The notes: generated by a model from the letters alone, not told the origin. Positions 24,786-35,765 are shown, counted from the stretch's first letter. The stretch: 60,678 nucleotides of DNA from UBA5336 sp964506685 (GCA_964506685.1 CAZDMQ010000011.1:1-60678); one strand, 5' to 3'. Numbers and translations: made by a program.

Positions 24786-26513
24786 TCAGTCCGCTCCAGT
24801 CGGGCCGCCGAACTGGCGGGCAAAGAAATCGCCGGCCTGCCAGAGCGGGCGTTGGTCTGCATTGGCCATGACAACAGCGACCCGGGCATTGAGTTCGGCA
24901 AACCTGGCGCCCGCCTCGAAGTCAAGCTTCGGGTTGTCGATCTCGTCAGCCGGCATGTGATAGGTCTTTGCCCGGTGCTCGGCCTTGGCCTCGACCCCGC
25001 CATTCTCATAGCCCGTTACCAGGAAAACCGAGGGAATGCCGGCCTCGACGAAGCGGAAATGGTCGGACCGGGTGAAAGAGCCCTGCTCCGGTTCGCGGTC
25101 CTCCGAGATCGTGATCCCCATCTCCGACGTCGCCGCCTCGATGGCGGCAAGGATCGTCGACCGCCCACCGCCATAGACCACCACGTCAACGAAATCGTGG
25201 GTCAGGATCGGCATGTCGAGATTGACATTGCCGACCAGGCTGTCCTTCGGAACGGTTGGATATTCGGTGAAATATTGCGCGCCGAGCAACCCCTTCTCCT
25301 CGGCCGTCAGCGCGATGAACAGGATGGAGCGACGCGGCGCCGGTCCCTCGGCGAGAATGCGGGCCGCCTCGAGCAGGCTCGCCACACCGCCGGCATTGTC
25401 CAGCGCGCCATTGTTGATGCGGTCTCCGGCAAAGGACGCACTGATGCCGATATGGTCGAGATGCGCGGTAAGGACGATGTACTCATCCCCGAGCTCGGGA
25501 TCGGTGCCCCGGATCAGGCCTATGACATTTGGTGAGACAAGGGTGTCGTGGGTCGAGGCCATGGTGATCGATGCCGTCAGGCCCATGGCGACGCTTTGCG
25601 TCGGTCCGCCAACGCTCTCGGCCGCCTCGACAATCGCGTCATAATCCATACCGGCAGCCGCGAACAGCTTGCGTGCGCCTGCCATGGACAGGAATGCCCC
25701 GCCCCGGAGTCCGGGCGCGCGGGTAAACAGGCTGCCATCGGGTCTCAGCCAGCCGAGCCGCGCCTGGTCGGCATACCGCAGCCCGATCAGGCGTTCGAAC
25801 GGAAACACCGTTTCCCGCTCCGGATGGCTGACGGTGATGAAACCGACAGCCCCGCGCTCCGATGCCTCCTTCCGTCTCTGGCTGCGATAATAGGCCCGCT
25901 CCTCGGTCTGGATTCCCTTGGGTGAGCCGGACAGGGCGACAACGATCTTTCCGTTGACATCGACGTCGGCATAATCGTCCCGGCCGATTTCCGGGGCCAC
26001 GATGCCGAAACCGACAAACACCAGTTCGCCGCTGACCGTGGAGCGTTCCGCACTGAGTTCGGCGAACTGTTCGTAATCGACGCCGCGCTCAAGATCGAGA
26101 ACGCGGCCGTCTGGTGCGGCAATGGTCAGGCCAAGCCCTGCAGGATCGCGATACGCGCGCCGGAACGGGACGGGCTGGAAGTAGCCTGCCGTGCCGGCCG
26201 GTTCGAGGCCGATCCCGGCGAAACGGCTGGCAACATACTCGGCAGCCTTGTCATGGCCGGGCGTGCCGGCCTCGCGTCCTTCCAGTGCATCATCGGCGAG
26301 AAAGGCCATGTCGGCGCGGATGGTCTCGGCATTGGCTGAAAAGTCGTGTGCGCGGGCGGTGCGACCGGCCTCGCCGGCGGCGTCCTGCGGAGCGGCGGGC
26401 TGTATGGCAAGTGCGTCGCTGGCCGGCGCAGGAGCTGGCGCCGGCGACACGGTCGCGGTGCACGCGGCGAGGATGAGTGTTGCCATACCGGCGCAAAAAT
26501 CCCTGCAATTCAT
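24786..26513 (-). CDS. M28-family zinc aminopeptidase (lipoprotein)
   Basis: 575 residues. MNCRDFCAGMATLILAACTA is a lipoprotein signal with lipobox LAAC, then an Ala/Pro linker. A PA insert domain precedes the M28 catalytic part. Its zinc ligands are visible: LTAHLDHIG (His, Asp region), NNGALDNAGGVASLLEAAR (bridging Asp), ALTAEEKGLLGAQYF (catalytic Glu pair), VNLDMP and RSDHFRFVEAGIPSVF (last His). It is likely a periplasmic or surface peptidase that releases amino acids. GAGGA eight bases upstream fixes the start at 26513. Confidence 0.92.
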   Translation of the reverse strand: MNCRDFCAGMATLILAACTATVSPAPAPAPASDALAIQPAAPQDAAGEAGRTARAHDFSANAETIRADMAFLADDALEGREAGTPGHDKAAEYVASRFAGIGLEPAGTAGYFQPVPFRRAYRDPAGLGLTIAAPDGRVLDLERGVDYEQFAELSAERSTVSGELVFVGFGIVAPEIGRDDYADVDVNGKIVVALSGSPKGIQTEERAYYRSQRRKEASERGAVGFITVSHPERETVFPFERLIGLRYADQARLGWLRPDGSLFTRAPGLRGGAFLSMAGARKLFAAAGMDYDAIVEAAESVGGPTQSVAMGLTASITMASTHDTLVSPNVIGLIRGTDPELGDEYIVLTAHLDHIGISASFAGDRINNGALDNAGGVASLLEAARILAEGPAPRRSILFIALTAEEKGLLGAQYFTEYPTVPKDSLVGNVNLDMPILTHDFVDVVVYGGGRSTILAAIEAATSEMGITISEDREPEQGSFTRSDHFRFVEAGIPSVFLVTGYENGGVEAKAEHRAKTYHMPADEIDNPKLDFEAGARFAELNARVAVVMANADQRPLWQAGDFFARQFGGPTGAD

Positions 26514-26591
26514 GCGGTCTGTCCTCAATTCCATTTTTCAGGTGCGGTGGCATGACCATTGCGCGGTGTCCAGTCAGCCGCTGGCGTCGTT

Positions 26592-27599
26592 TTAGAAAGC
26601 AAGGGCGAGAGAAATTGCGCCGAAGCGTTGCGGGCCGTCCTGAGCGATGAACTGCTCGGTGCGGTGGACCAGAGTGAAGCTGAGCTGCACGGACTCCCAG
26701 TGCACCGCCGCCCCCGCCTGCAGGTCGGCCACGAACGACCGGCGATCATCGACCCGCCGGGAGTCGCGAAAACTATTGCCATCGAGAAAGATGTCGCGCG
26801 CCACCGCCCGGCCCTGCACGCCTGCAAAGAGGTAGCCGCCGATGCCGTCCCGTCTCTGGAAGCCGCCCGCTCCGGCCAGGGCGGGGCGGATGCGCGGCGG
26901 GCCGAATTCCCTTGCGTCCAGGGTGCGGCCGAGCCGGAGGACGCCGCCAAGATCGGCAGACGTGCGGACATTGCCGACCGCGCCACCGATATTCAGCGCC
27001 GCATCGGCTTCTAGACCGAATGGCAGGGCCCGCGTGCGGTACACGACCTGCTGGCGCTCCGCGATGATCTCGATGCCCACCTCATTCCTGAGCTGGGCGT
27101 CCCAGCCGCGGGGATCCTGAAGGTTGATGAGGTCGTGCCAGTTCGTCTGTACGAACTCGCCGCCTGCCAGGGGGCCAATCACGCCGAGATTGACCTGCAG
27201 GCTGTCCTGGGTGTCGTCATCATGGGCAATGAGCGTGGCCGACAGAGCCAGCCACGCAGCATAGGGCCGGTCGGCGGGATCGGGATCGGCGCGTGTGATA
27301 TCGGCGGGGGTGAAGATGACATGGGAGACGCCGACCCCTCGCCGCATGCGGGTGCGTTCGGCAGACAGGCCGGGAATGAACCCGGCCATGGAGCGCACAC
27401 TCCCGCGTGCTGCCTCCGGTTCGCTGAGGTATTCGGCACGCAGGCCGTTCGTGTAGTTCCCGTCAGTGCCGCCGAAGAGATCGTTTTCCGAGGTGACGGC
27501 AATAACCCCCGACAGCTGGTCCGGTTCAGCCGCGGCCACCAGCCCGCCCTCCAGTGCGCAACCGATGACGCCGAGAGCCAGGGCCGGTCCGCGCAACAT
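26592..27599 (-). CDS. LpxR-type lipid A deacylase (DUF2219) outer-membrane protein
   Basis: 335 residues with a signal peptide (MLRGPALALGVIGCALEGGL, cleaved after VAAAE region) and a 12-strand beta-barrel profile. The LpxR/DUF2219 signatures are TSENDLFGGTDGNYTNGLRAEYL (Asn-Asp active-site pair) and DRPYAAWLALSATL; the C-terminus ends in an aromatic residue (ISLALAF), as in outer-membrane barrels. LpxR removes the 3'-linked acyl chains of lipid A. The enzyme needs calcium in Salmonella; activity here is inferred. An ORF extension to 27728 precedes the signal and was rejected. Confidence 0.85.
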   Translation of the reverse strand: MLRGPALALGVIGCALEGGLVAAAEPDQLSGVIAVTSENDLFGGTDGNYTNGLRAEYLSEPEAARGSVRSMAGFIPGLSAERTRMRRGVGVSHVIFTPADITRADPDPADRPYAAWLALSATLIAHDDDTQDSLQVNLGVIGPLAGGEFVQTNWHDLINLQDPRGWDAQLRNEVGIEIIAERQQVVYRTRALPFGLEADAALNIGGAVGNVRTSADLGGVLRLGRTLDAREFGPPRIRPALAGAGGFQRRDGIGGYLFAGVQGRAVARDIFLDGNSFRDSRRVDDRRSFVADLQAGAAVHWESVQLSFTLVHRTEQFIAQDGPQRFGAISLALAF

Positions 27600-27716
27600 G
27601 CCGGCTCTGCCCTGTTTCGCGCGCGCGACCGTCGGCAAGCGTGGCGGGCAGTCATTTTTCAACCGCGGGTGCGTGCCGTTGGGGTAACAGGTTCGAGCCA
27701 TGCCATGCGCTTTCAG

Positions 27717-27760
27717 TTGACCGGCCACAGGGCCATGCCGCGCCGGCCCGCGCCGGTCAA
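27717..27760. repeat. 9-bp inverted repeat between murC and lpxR-like gene
   Basis: TTGACCGGC (27717-27725) and GCCGGTCAA (27752-27760) form a perfect inverted repeat with a 26-base GC-rich spacer, downstream of the murC stop and upstream of the barrel gene. It could be a weak terminator or an operator. Confidence 0.4.
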
Positions 27761-27795
27761 TCGCTCCCCGGTCACTGAACCGGCAGACCGTTCGT

Positions 27796-29226
27796 CTATG
27801 TTCGGCCTGTCAGCGCTTCGGCCAGCAGGTTGGCATGGGTCGTGATGCTGCCCGCACCGAGGCAGACCACCATTGCGCCGGGCCGAGCGAGGTCGCGGAT
27901 TGCTTCCGGCAGCGCGTCGAGATCGGCAATCTCCTCCGCATTGCGATGGCCGTGGCGGCGCATGGACAGCACAAGTGCCCCTGCATCGACGCCCGGGATC
28001 GGATCCTCTCCGGCCGCATAGACCGGCGCAATCAGCACATGGTCGGCGCTGTCAAAACAGGTCGAGAACTGCTCGAACAGGTCACTGAGGCGCGAATATC
28101 GATGCGGCTGGTGCACTGCGATGAGCTGGCCGGTTCCCTGCATGGCCCGCGCCGCCTTGAGGACTGCGGCGATCTCGACGGGGTGGTGGCCATAATCATC
28201 AATGATCCGCACGGGCGCGTCGCCGGGCGCCCGCACCCATTCACCGACCGGGGTGAACCGGCGCTTGACCCCGCCAAAGCCTGCGAGCGCATCGCGGATC
28301 TGGGTATCCGTCGCCCCGAGCTCCAGCGCGACCGTGATTGCGGCCAGCGCGTTCTGGACATTGTGATCGCCGGCCATCGGCAGGCTCAGCCCGTCGATCA
28401 TGCGCGGGGCCGCCGATCCCGGCCGGCGCAGGGCGACATCGAAATGCGCGCCGTCAAGATCGGTGGCGAGGTTCATGGCGCGGACATCGGCCTGCCGGTT
28501 GAAGCCGTAGGTGATGCGGCGCCGGTCGGTGACACGCGCCGCCAGCGCCTGCACTTCGGGATGATCGGTGCAGAGCACGGCAAAGCCGTAGAAGGGAATA
28601 TTCTCGACGAAGGTGTCGAAGGCGGCGCGCAGCGCATCCATGGATCCGTAATGGTCCATGTGTTCGGGGTCGATATTGGTGACGATCGCTGCGGTCGGTG
28701 CGAGCTTGGTGAAGGTGCCGTCACTCTCGTCGGCCTCGACCACCATCCATTCGCCCTCGCCGGCCTTCGCATTGGAGCCATAGGCATTGACAATGCCGCC
28801 ATTGATCACGGTGGGGTCGATTCCGCAGCCGTCGAGCAGCGCCGCGACCATCGAGGTGGTTGTCGTCTTGCCATGGGTGCCGGCGATGCAGACTGTCCAT
28901 TTCAGGCGGATCAGTTCGGCCAGCATATTGGCACGGCGGACGACCGGGATGCCCTGTGCGCGGGCGGCCCTCACTTCGGGATTGTCCGGCTTGATGGCGG
29001 TCGAGATGATCACCGCGCCGGCGCCTTCGATATTCTCCTCCCGCTGGCCGATGAAGATCGTCGCGCCCTTTTCGCGCAGGTGCTCGACGATCGGGCTCTC
29101 GCGGATGTCGGAGCCCTGCACCTCATAGCCGAGCGTCATCATGATCTCGGCAATACCCGACATGCCGATGCCGCCAATGCCGACAAGATGGGCGGGACCG
29201 AGGTCGAAGGGGGCGGGGTTCTTCAT
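27796..29226 (-). CDS. murC: UDP-N-acetylmuramate--L-alanine ligase
   Basis: Adds L-Ala to UDP-MurNAc, first of the stem-peptide ligases; 476 residues. Motifs: HLVGIGGIGMSGIAEIM (UDP-sugar Rossmann), CIAGTHGKTTTTSM (P-loop), VVEADESDGTF, NIDPEHMDHYGS, and DDYGHHPVEIAAVL. The pattern IGGIGMSG separates MurC from Mpl. Start at 29226 (MKNPAPFDLG). It sits alone here, away from the other division and cell-wall (dcw) genes with which murC is usually found. Confidence 0.95.
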   Translation of the reverse strand: MKNPAPFDLGPAHLVGIGGIGMSGIAEIMMTLGYEVQGSDIRESPIVEHLREKGATIFIGQREENIEGAGAVIISTAIKPDNPEVRAARAQGIPVVRRANMLAELIRLKWTVCIAGTHGKTTTTSMVAALLDGCGIDPTVINGGIVNAYGSNAKAGEGEWMVVEADESDGTFTKLAPTAAIVTNIDPEHMDHYGSMDALRAAFDTFVENIPFYGFAVLCTDHPEVQALAARVTDRRRITYGFNRQADVRAMNLATDLDGAHFDVALRRPGSAAPRMIDGLSLPMAGDHNVQNALAAITVALELGATDTQIRDALAGFGGVKRRFTPVGEWVRAPGDAPVRIIDDYGHHPVEIAAVLKAARAMQGTGQLIAVHQPHRYSRLSDLFEQFSTCFDSADHVLIAPVYAAGEDPIPGVDAGALVLSMRRHGHRNAEEIADLDALPEAIRDLARPGAMVVCLGAGSITTHANLLAEALTGRT

Positions 29227-29405
29227 GGGTGATGATCCGTGCTGCAACGCGTCTGACGAGCGTCTTTCGCCTTTCTAAGGTGGTTTTGTGACGATGGAAG
29301 ATGCCGGCATGGTTCGCCCGGCAACGGGCAGCACGCTGCACTGGGTGCGCGGCCCTGCGGATATCGCTCGCCGGGTAGGCCGGAGGCGATGTCCCGACCC
29401 GCCCT

Positions 29406-30614
29406 TCAGGCGAAGGCGACCTGCATCGGACCGACCTGCCGGATCGCGCCGAAGTCGAGGGTTGGCGGGGACCCGACCAGCCGCGTCGCTGGCGCCAACG
29501 CTGCGATCAAGGCCAGCGTCTCCTCCATTTCCGCCCTCGCCAGCGCCTCGCCGACACAGCGATGGGCGCCCGCGCCGAAGATGAAGTGCCAGCGCGTATG
29601 ATCGGTGCGGTGGATGTTGAAGGTCTCCGGATCGCTGTAAACAGCCGGGTCGCGCAAGGCCGAAACGATCGAGACCGCGATCACGGCGCCCTCGGGAATC
29701 ATGTAGCCATCGATCTCGAAGTCGCGGGTGGCCACACGCGGGATCGAGAAGATAACCGGCTGGTATCGCAACCCCTCATCCACGGCGGCCTTCTTCATCC
29801 CGTCGGGATCGGCGACCAGCGCCTGCCACTGATCGGGATGCTGCAGGAGTTCCGACAGGGTCATGCAGAGCGAGCCCCGCGTCGTGTCGGAGCCGGCAAG
29901 GATCAGGCCGAGGATCTGCGTCCGGATCTCCCCTTCGTCGAGGTTTCCCGCCTCGGCCGTGGCGCGCACGTAATCGGACAGGAAGTCCTCGCGCGGGGTC
30001 CGCCGGCGCTCATCAAGCAAGGCTTCGACATAGGCATTGAACTCGACAAGGCTCCGTTCGATCGTCTCCCGCTCCTCATACGGCACCAGACCGATTGCGG
30101 CCGCGGTATCCTGGATCCACTTCAGGAAGACGGGGATATCCGTGCGCGGAATGCCCAGGATATCGGCAATGATCCGGGCGGGAAGCTGGCTGGCGATCTC
30201 GCCGACAAAATCCACCGGGCCTTCGTTCAGGCGTGTCGTGACCATCTCGGTCGCGATGTCCCGGATCTTCGGCCGCATGGCGTCCATCAGCTTGAAGGCG
30301 AAGGTACGGGCGACAGGCGTTCGGCGGCGCATGTGCACTTCGCCGTTGGCGAACAACATGGCCAGTCGCGTGAAATCCATGATCGGACCCTCGAAGATGC
30401 CCTGCATCACCTTCGTCTCGGTCTCGAGCTGGCGGGTCCGGTCGCTGGTGACCAGATCGATATGGCGGGCGTGCAGCGCGACAGTGACACCCATTGGCGT
30501 GCGCACGATCGGCGTTTCCGGCCTGAGACGGGCGAACAGGGCGTAAATGTCCTCGCCGGGGTCGAGGTCCACCGGGATCAACGGTGCATCGTCAAGCGCC
30601 TTGAGCGTGTCCAT
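29406..30614 (-). CDS. Cytochrome P450
   Basis: 402-residue soluble bacterial P450. The I-helix oxygen-activation motif is LILAGSDTTRGSL, the K-helix ExxR is EGLRYQPV, and the heme loop is FIFGAGAHRCVGEALARAE with the Cys ligand near residue 353. No membrane segment. It needs a ferredoxin and reductase not seen nearby. The start at 30614 (MDTLKALDD) has a GGGG..GG stretch upstream; the Met at 30629 is an alternative. Location next to hydroxyacyl-CoA dehydrogenase hints at lipid or isoprenoid oxidation, but the substrate is unknown. Confidence 0.92.
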   Translation of the reverse strand: MDTLKALDDAPLIPVDLDPGEDIYALFARLRPETPIVRTPMGVTVALHARHIDLVTSDRTRQLETETKVMQGIFEGPIMDFTRLAMLFANGEVHMRRRTPVARTFAFKLMDAMRPKIRDIATEMVTTRLNEGPVDFVGEIASQLPARIIADILGIPRTDIPVFLKWIQDTAAAIGLVPYEERETIERSLVEFNAYVEALLDERRRTPREDFLSDYVRATAEAGNLDEGEIRTQILGLILAGSDTTRGSLCMTLSELLQHPDQWQALVADPDGMKKAAVDEGLRYQPVIFSIPRVATRDFEIDGYMIPEGAVIAVSIVSALRDPAVYSDPETFNIHRTDHTRWHFIFGAGAHRCVGEALARAEMEETLALIAALAPATRLVGSPPTLDFGAIRQVGPMQVAFA

Positions 30615-30693
30615 GTTCCAGCCCCGCATGAGTGAGTGCACGTTATGGACCGCGCCGAACTGTTCGTCATCTGCCAATCACACGCATGGCAGC

Positions 30694-31572
<879 letters not shown>

Positions 31573-31679
31573 GCGCTTCCCAGTCACACTCCAATCTGTC
31601 CGGTCTGTCAGAGTATCGTTTTTGTGCGGTGCGTCAAAGACTATTCACATGCGGCAAAGCCGCTCCGGATCCGGAGCAT

Positions 31680-33554
31680 TCAGCTGACCGCATGCCTCAC
31701 CGGATCGATCGATTGCGGGTCGTCGACCGTTGGCGGCAGGGTGTAGGGCTCACCGTCCACCACCTTCTTGATCACCCCGCGCAGGATCTTGCCCGAACGG
31801 GTCTTCGGCAGCCGGTCGACCACGTGCACCCGCTTGAAGGCCGCCACCGGGCCGATGTCCTCGCGCACGGCCCGGACGAGCGCCGCGCGGATCTCGTCCT
31901 CATTACCGGCCGCGCCCGAGACCAGGACCACGAAACCCACCGGCACCATGCCCTTCAGCGCGTCGGCCGCCCCGATCACTGCGCATTCGGCGACCAGCGG
32001 ATGCCGGATCAGCGCCTCCTCCAGCGCACCGGTCGACAGCCTGTGTCCGGCGACATTGATGACGTCATCCACCCGCGTCATCACCGAGACGTAGCCGTCC
32101 GCATCGATCACGCCGGCATCGCCGGAGGTGTAGTAGCCCGGATACTGGCTGAGATAGGCGTCCCGATAGCGGTCCGGCGCCTGCCACAATGTCGGCGCAG
32201 CGCCAGGCGGCAGGGGCAGCTTCATGGCGAGGCCGCCAATCTCGCCGGGGGCCACGGGCTGGCCGTCCTCACCGAGACACGCGACGCGCCAGCCCGGCAT
32301 GGGCAGGCCGGTTGACCCCTTCCGGATGGGTTGTTCCTCGATGCCGAGCGGGTTGCCGCAGATCGCCCAGCCAGTCTCGGTCTGCCACCAGTGGTCGACC
32401 ACCGGCCTGCCGAGCTTCCGGAGCGACCAGTCGAGCGTGTCCGGATCGGTCCGCTCGCCCGCAAGGAACATCGCCCGCAGGCCCGAGAGGTCGGCGTCTC
32501 CCATCATGGCGCCGTCCGGATCGACTTGGCGGATCGCCCGGATCGCGGTCGGCGCGGTGAAGAAGACGCGTACCTGGTTGTCGGCAATGATCCGCCAGAA
32601 GATGCCGGCATCGGGCGTGCCCACGGGCTTGCCCTCATAGATCACGGTCGTGTTGCGATTGAGCAGCGGTCCGTAGACGATATAGCTGTGGCCCACCACC
32701 CAGCCGACATCGGAGGCCGCCCAATAGGCCTCCCCAGGCCGGACGCCATAGAGGTTCACCATGCTCCAGGCGAGGGCGACGAGGTAGCCGCCGGTGTCGC
32801 GCACCACGCCCTTGGGCTGGCCGGTGGTGCCCGATGTGTAGAGGATGTAGAGCGGATCGGTTGCGCGCACGGGAACGCAGGGGACCGGTTCGGCCGCCTC
32901 CAGCGCGGCCTCGGCGTCGATGTCGTGCGGGGCCTCGAGTTCGGCCGGGCAGATCGCGCGCTGGAACACGAAGCAGGCCTCTGGCGGGTGCGCGGCGAGG
33001 GCGAAAGCCTCCTCGAGGATCGGCTTGTAGGCGATGGTGCGGCCCGGCTCGACCCCGCAGCTCGAGGCGACCACCGCCCTTGGCCGCGCATCATCGATCC
33101 GTGTGGCCAGCTCGCGCGCGGCAAAACCGCCGAACACCACCGAATGCACCGCCCCGATCCGGGCGCAGGCCAGCATGGCGATCACGGCCTCGGGCGAGTT
33201 CGGCATGTAGATCAGCACCCGGTCGCCCTTTGCGACTCCGCGGGCCGCCAGCGCGCCGGCAAAGCGCGCGGTCTTGTCGAGCAGTTCGGCATAGCTGAGC
33301 GTCCGCCGCGTCCCGGTCACCGGACTCTCGAACACGATGGCCAGCTGGTCACCATGGCCCGCTTCGACATGCCGGTCGAGGCAGTTGTGGCAGGCATTGG
33401 TCTCGCCGCCGGCAAACCAGCGCGGCACCGGGTCGCCGAGGTCGGCCAGGGCTGCATCCCACGGCCTGAACCAGTCGATCACGCTTGCCTGGGCTTCCCA
33501 GAATGCGGCCGGGTCGGCATTCGCTTCGGCCAGCAGCGTGCGGTAATCGGTCAT
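31680..33554 (-). CDS. prpE: Propionyl-CoA synthetase / acyl-CoA synthetase
   Basis: 624-residue AMP-forming ligase. ACS N-terminal domain FWEAQASVIDWFRPWD and the PrpE-type TNACHNCLDRHVEAGHGDQ; ATP motif YILYTSGTTGQPKGVVRDT; WWQTETGWAICGN; YYTSGDAGVIDADGYVSVMTR; and PKTRSGKILRGVIKK with the acetylation-controlled Lys near residue 589. It activates propionate (or acetate) to the CoA ester, feeding the ethylmalonyl/methylmalonyl routes. GGAGGAG upstream fixes the start. Acetyl-CoA synthetase is the alternative call. Confidence 0.9.
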   Translation of the reverse strand: MTDYRTLLAEANADPAAFWEAQASVIDWFRPWDAALADLGDPVPRWFAGGETNACHNCLDRHVEAGHGDQLAIVFESPVTGTRRTLSYAELLDKTARFAGALAARGVAKGDRVLIYMPNSPEAVIAMLACARIGAVHSVVFGGFAARELATRIDDARPRAVVASSCGVEPGRTIAYKPILEEAFALAAHPPEACFVFQRAICPAELEAPHDIDAEAALEAAEPVPCVPVRATDPLYILYTSGTTGQPKGVVRDTGGYLVALAWSMVNLYGVRPGEAYWAASDVGWVVGHSYIVYGPLLNRNTTVIYEGKPVGTPDAGIFWRIIADNQVRVFFTAPTAIRAIRQVDPDGAMMGDADLSGLRAMFLAGERTDPDTLDWSLRKLGRPVVDHWWQTETGWAICGNPLGIEEQPIRKGSTGLPMPGWRVACLGEDGQPVAPGEIGGLAMKLPLPPGAAPTLWQAPDRYRDAYLSQYPGYYTSGDAGVIDADGYVSVMTRVDDVINVAGHRLSTGALEEALIRHPLVAECAVIGAADALKGMVPVGFVVLVSGAAGNEDEIRAALVRAVREDIGPVAAFKRVHVVDRLPKTRSGKILRGVIKKVVDGEPYTLPPTVDDPQSIDPVRHAVS

Positions 33555-33714
33555 GTCAGGGCTCCTCCGGGGCGCTCATGTGCTCACACTCGCCCCCAGA
33601 GTGCCACGCCGGCAAGCCCGGGAAACCCCTGCTTTCGGATGATAGGGCGGACCGGCCCCCTGCCGGCCCCCTTCCGGTCCCGGGCGGCGGAGGAGACCTG
33701 CGGCAAGGCCGTGC

Positions 33715-34707
33715 CTATTCGGCGGCGATCCTTGCTCCGAGGAAGCCGGCGAGGCGCTGTTCGATGATCTCCTCGGCTTCCTTCATGATCCGGTCGATCA
33801 GTTCCTTGCAGGTCGGGATGTCGTGGATGAGGCCGGCAACCATGCCGCAGCTCCAGGCGCCCGCATCCATATCGCCATCCTTCATGATTCGCGGATAGAC
33901 GCCGGCAACCTCGCCGATAATGTCCTCGAATTTGAGGTCAGCACCGAGCGCCTTCTCCTTCTCCAGGAGCCGTTCCACCGCCTCATTGGTCAGCACGCGC
34001 TCGGTATTGCGCAGCGGGCGCATGACGAGCCTCGTGTCGAGTTCGGAGGCGGCAACGATCGCGGCCTTCACATTGTCATGGACCGGCGCTTCCTTGGTCG
34101 CGATGAAGCGCGTGCCCATGTTCATGCCCTGCGCGCCCATGGCGAGCGAGGCGACCAGCGAGCGACCATCGGCCATGCCGCCGGAGGAGACAAACGGGAT
34201 TTCCAGCTCGTCGGCCGCGCGCGGCAGGAGGATCATGTTCGGCACGTCATCCTCGCCCGGATGGCCGCCGCACTCGAAGCCGTCGACCGAGACCGCGTCG
34301 CAGCCGATCTGCTGGGCCTTCAGCGAGTGGCGCACCGAGGTGCATTTGTGGATCACCTTGATGCCGGCATCCTTGAGGTGCGGCAGTACCTGTTCGGGAT
34401 TGCGGCCGGCGGTCTCTACGGCTTTCACTCCGCCCTCGATGATCGCCTTGACGAGGCCCGGATAGTCCGGCGGGTTGAGGCTCGGCAGGAAGGTGAGGTT
34501 CACGCCGAACGGCTTGTCGGTCATGTCTTTGCAGCGGGCAATCTCATTGGCGAGTTTCTCCGGTGTGCCAAGGGTGAGGCCGGTGATGATCCCGAGCCCG
34601 CCGGCATTGGAGACGGCGGCGGCCATCTCGGCAAAGCCGACAAAGTGCATGCCCCCCTGGATGATGGGGTGCTCGATGCCGAACATTTCGGTGATCGCGG
34701 TCTTCAT
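33715..34707 (-). CDS. Nitronate monooxygenase / 2-nitropropane dioxygenase family
   Basis: 330 residues, FMN-binding TIM barrel of the NMO family. IEHPIIQGGMHFVGFAEMAAAVSNAGGLG begins the barrel; GFECGGHPGEDDVPNMILLP contains the catalytic His region; PFVSSGGMADGRSLVASLAMGAQGMNMGTRFI forms the FMN phosphate site. Such enzymes oxidise alkyl nitronates, but many act as flavin enoyl reductases. GGGAGGAC upstream fixes the start at 34707. On the same strand as prpE. Confidence 0.9.
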   Translation of the reverse strand: MKTAITEMFGIEHPIIQGGMHFVGFAEMAAAVSNAGGLGIITGLTLGTPEKLANEIARCKDMTDKPFGVNLTFLPSLNPPDYPGLVKAIIEGGVKAVETAGRNPEQVLPHLKDAGIKVIHKCTSVRHSLKAQQIGCDAVSVDGFECGGHPGEDDVPNMILLPRAADELEIPFVSSGGMADGRSLVASLAMGAQGMNMGTRFIATKEAPVHDNVKAAIVAASELDTRLVMRPLRNTERVLTNEAVERLLEKEKALGADLKFEDIIGEVAGVYPRIMKDGDMDAGAWSCGMVAGLIHDIPTCKELIDRIMKEAEEIIEQRLAGFLGARIAAE

Positions 34708-34892
34708 GGCGTTCGTCCTCCCGGGGCGCGTGGTGCGCTTTTGTCGCCTGGCCATAATGCCAGCGGCAAGGGCGAAAACTCAAGCCGTGCCGGAGGGGAA
34801 ACCTTGCAGTTGGCTCGAGGGCCCGGTGGTGCCGACGCCGTGACCTGCCGCCGACGGCCCGCTCTCATGTCGCCTGAAGCGACAGGACAGGG

Positions 34893-35765
34893 TTACTGCT
34901 CGCCGTCGTCGGTCTTGTCGCCGTTTCCGTTCCCGTCGCGTTCCCGGATATCGAGCCTTCGCGAAAACGCCTTTGCCCGCCGCAGGCGTTTGCCGAGTTC
35001 ATCGTGCAGGTGACCATTCGAAGCGAGGACCGAGCCAGTGTGCAGGAGATCTCCGCCGTCAATCTCGTCGACCATGCCGCCGGCTTCCCGCACCAGCACG
35101 ATGCCAGCCGCAATATCCCATGACTTGAGCCCCCGTTCCCAGAAGCCGTCAAACCGGCCGGCAGCGACATAGGCAAGGTCCAGGGCCGCTGAGCCATATC
35201 GCCGGATGCCAGCGGTCACCGGGGTCAGCGCAGCCAGTTCGCCCCAGAAAGTTGCATGCGCGTCCTCGCCCCGGCCGTGCCAGGGCGTACCGGTCGCGAT
35301 GACCGCCTCGGTGGTCCGGCGCCGGGCCGACACGCGCAGCTTGCGCTGGTCGAGCCAGCATCCACGTCCGGTTTCGGCCCAGAAGATCTCGTTCTTGGCG
35401 ACATCGTAGACCACCCCCGTCAGCAGCTTGCCTTCGCGTTCCAGTGCAATCGAGACAGCAAAATGCGGCTGGCCATGCAGGAAGTTCAGCGTGCCGTCCA
35501 GCGGGTCCACGATGAAACGGTTGGTCCGGTCGGAGCCTTCGACGACGCCGCGCTCCTCCATCAGGAAGCCATAGCCGGGACGGGCCTTTGTGAGGGAGGT
35601 GTAGATGATTTCCTCCGCCTTGTGATCGGCAGACGAGACGAAATCGGCCGGGCCCTTCTTCGAGACCTGCAGGTTTTCGACTTCGCCGAAGTCACGCGCA
35701 AGCGAGCGGCCGGCTGCGCGTGCCGCACTGATCATCACGGCGCCAACGGGTGAGGGGCGGGACAT
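34893..35765 (-). CDS. suhB: Inositol monophosphatase family protein (SuhB-like)
   Basis: 290 residues, magnesium- and lithium-sensitive phosphatase fold. Motifs: FLMEERG, FIVDPLDGTLNFLHGQPHFAVSIAL (metal ligands Asp-Pro-Leu-Asp) and GLKSWDIAAGIVLVREAGG. In the cell it hydrolyses inositol-1-phosphate and may affect rRNA processing. The C-terminus is a charged tail DGNGNGDKTDDGEQ. It lies 11 bases after efp, the conserved alphaproteobacterial pair. Start at 35765 (MSRPSPVG). Confidence 0.9.
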   Translation of the reverse strand: MSRPSPVGAVMISAARAAGRSLARDFGEVENLQVSKKGPADFVSSADHKAEEIIYTSLTKARPGYGFLMEERGVVEGSDRTNRFIVDPLDGTLNFLHGQPHFAVSIALEREGKLLTGVVYDVAKNEIFWAETGRGCWLDQRKLRVSARRRTTEAVIATGTPWHGRGEDAHATFWGELAALTPVTAGIRRYGSAALDLAYVAAGRFDGFWERGLKSWDIAAGIVLVREAGGMVDEIDGGDLLHTGSVLASNGHLHDELGKRLRRAKAFSRRLDIRERDGNGNGDKTDDGEQ

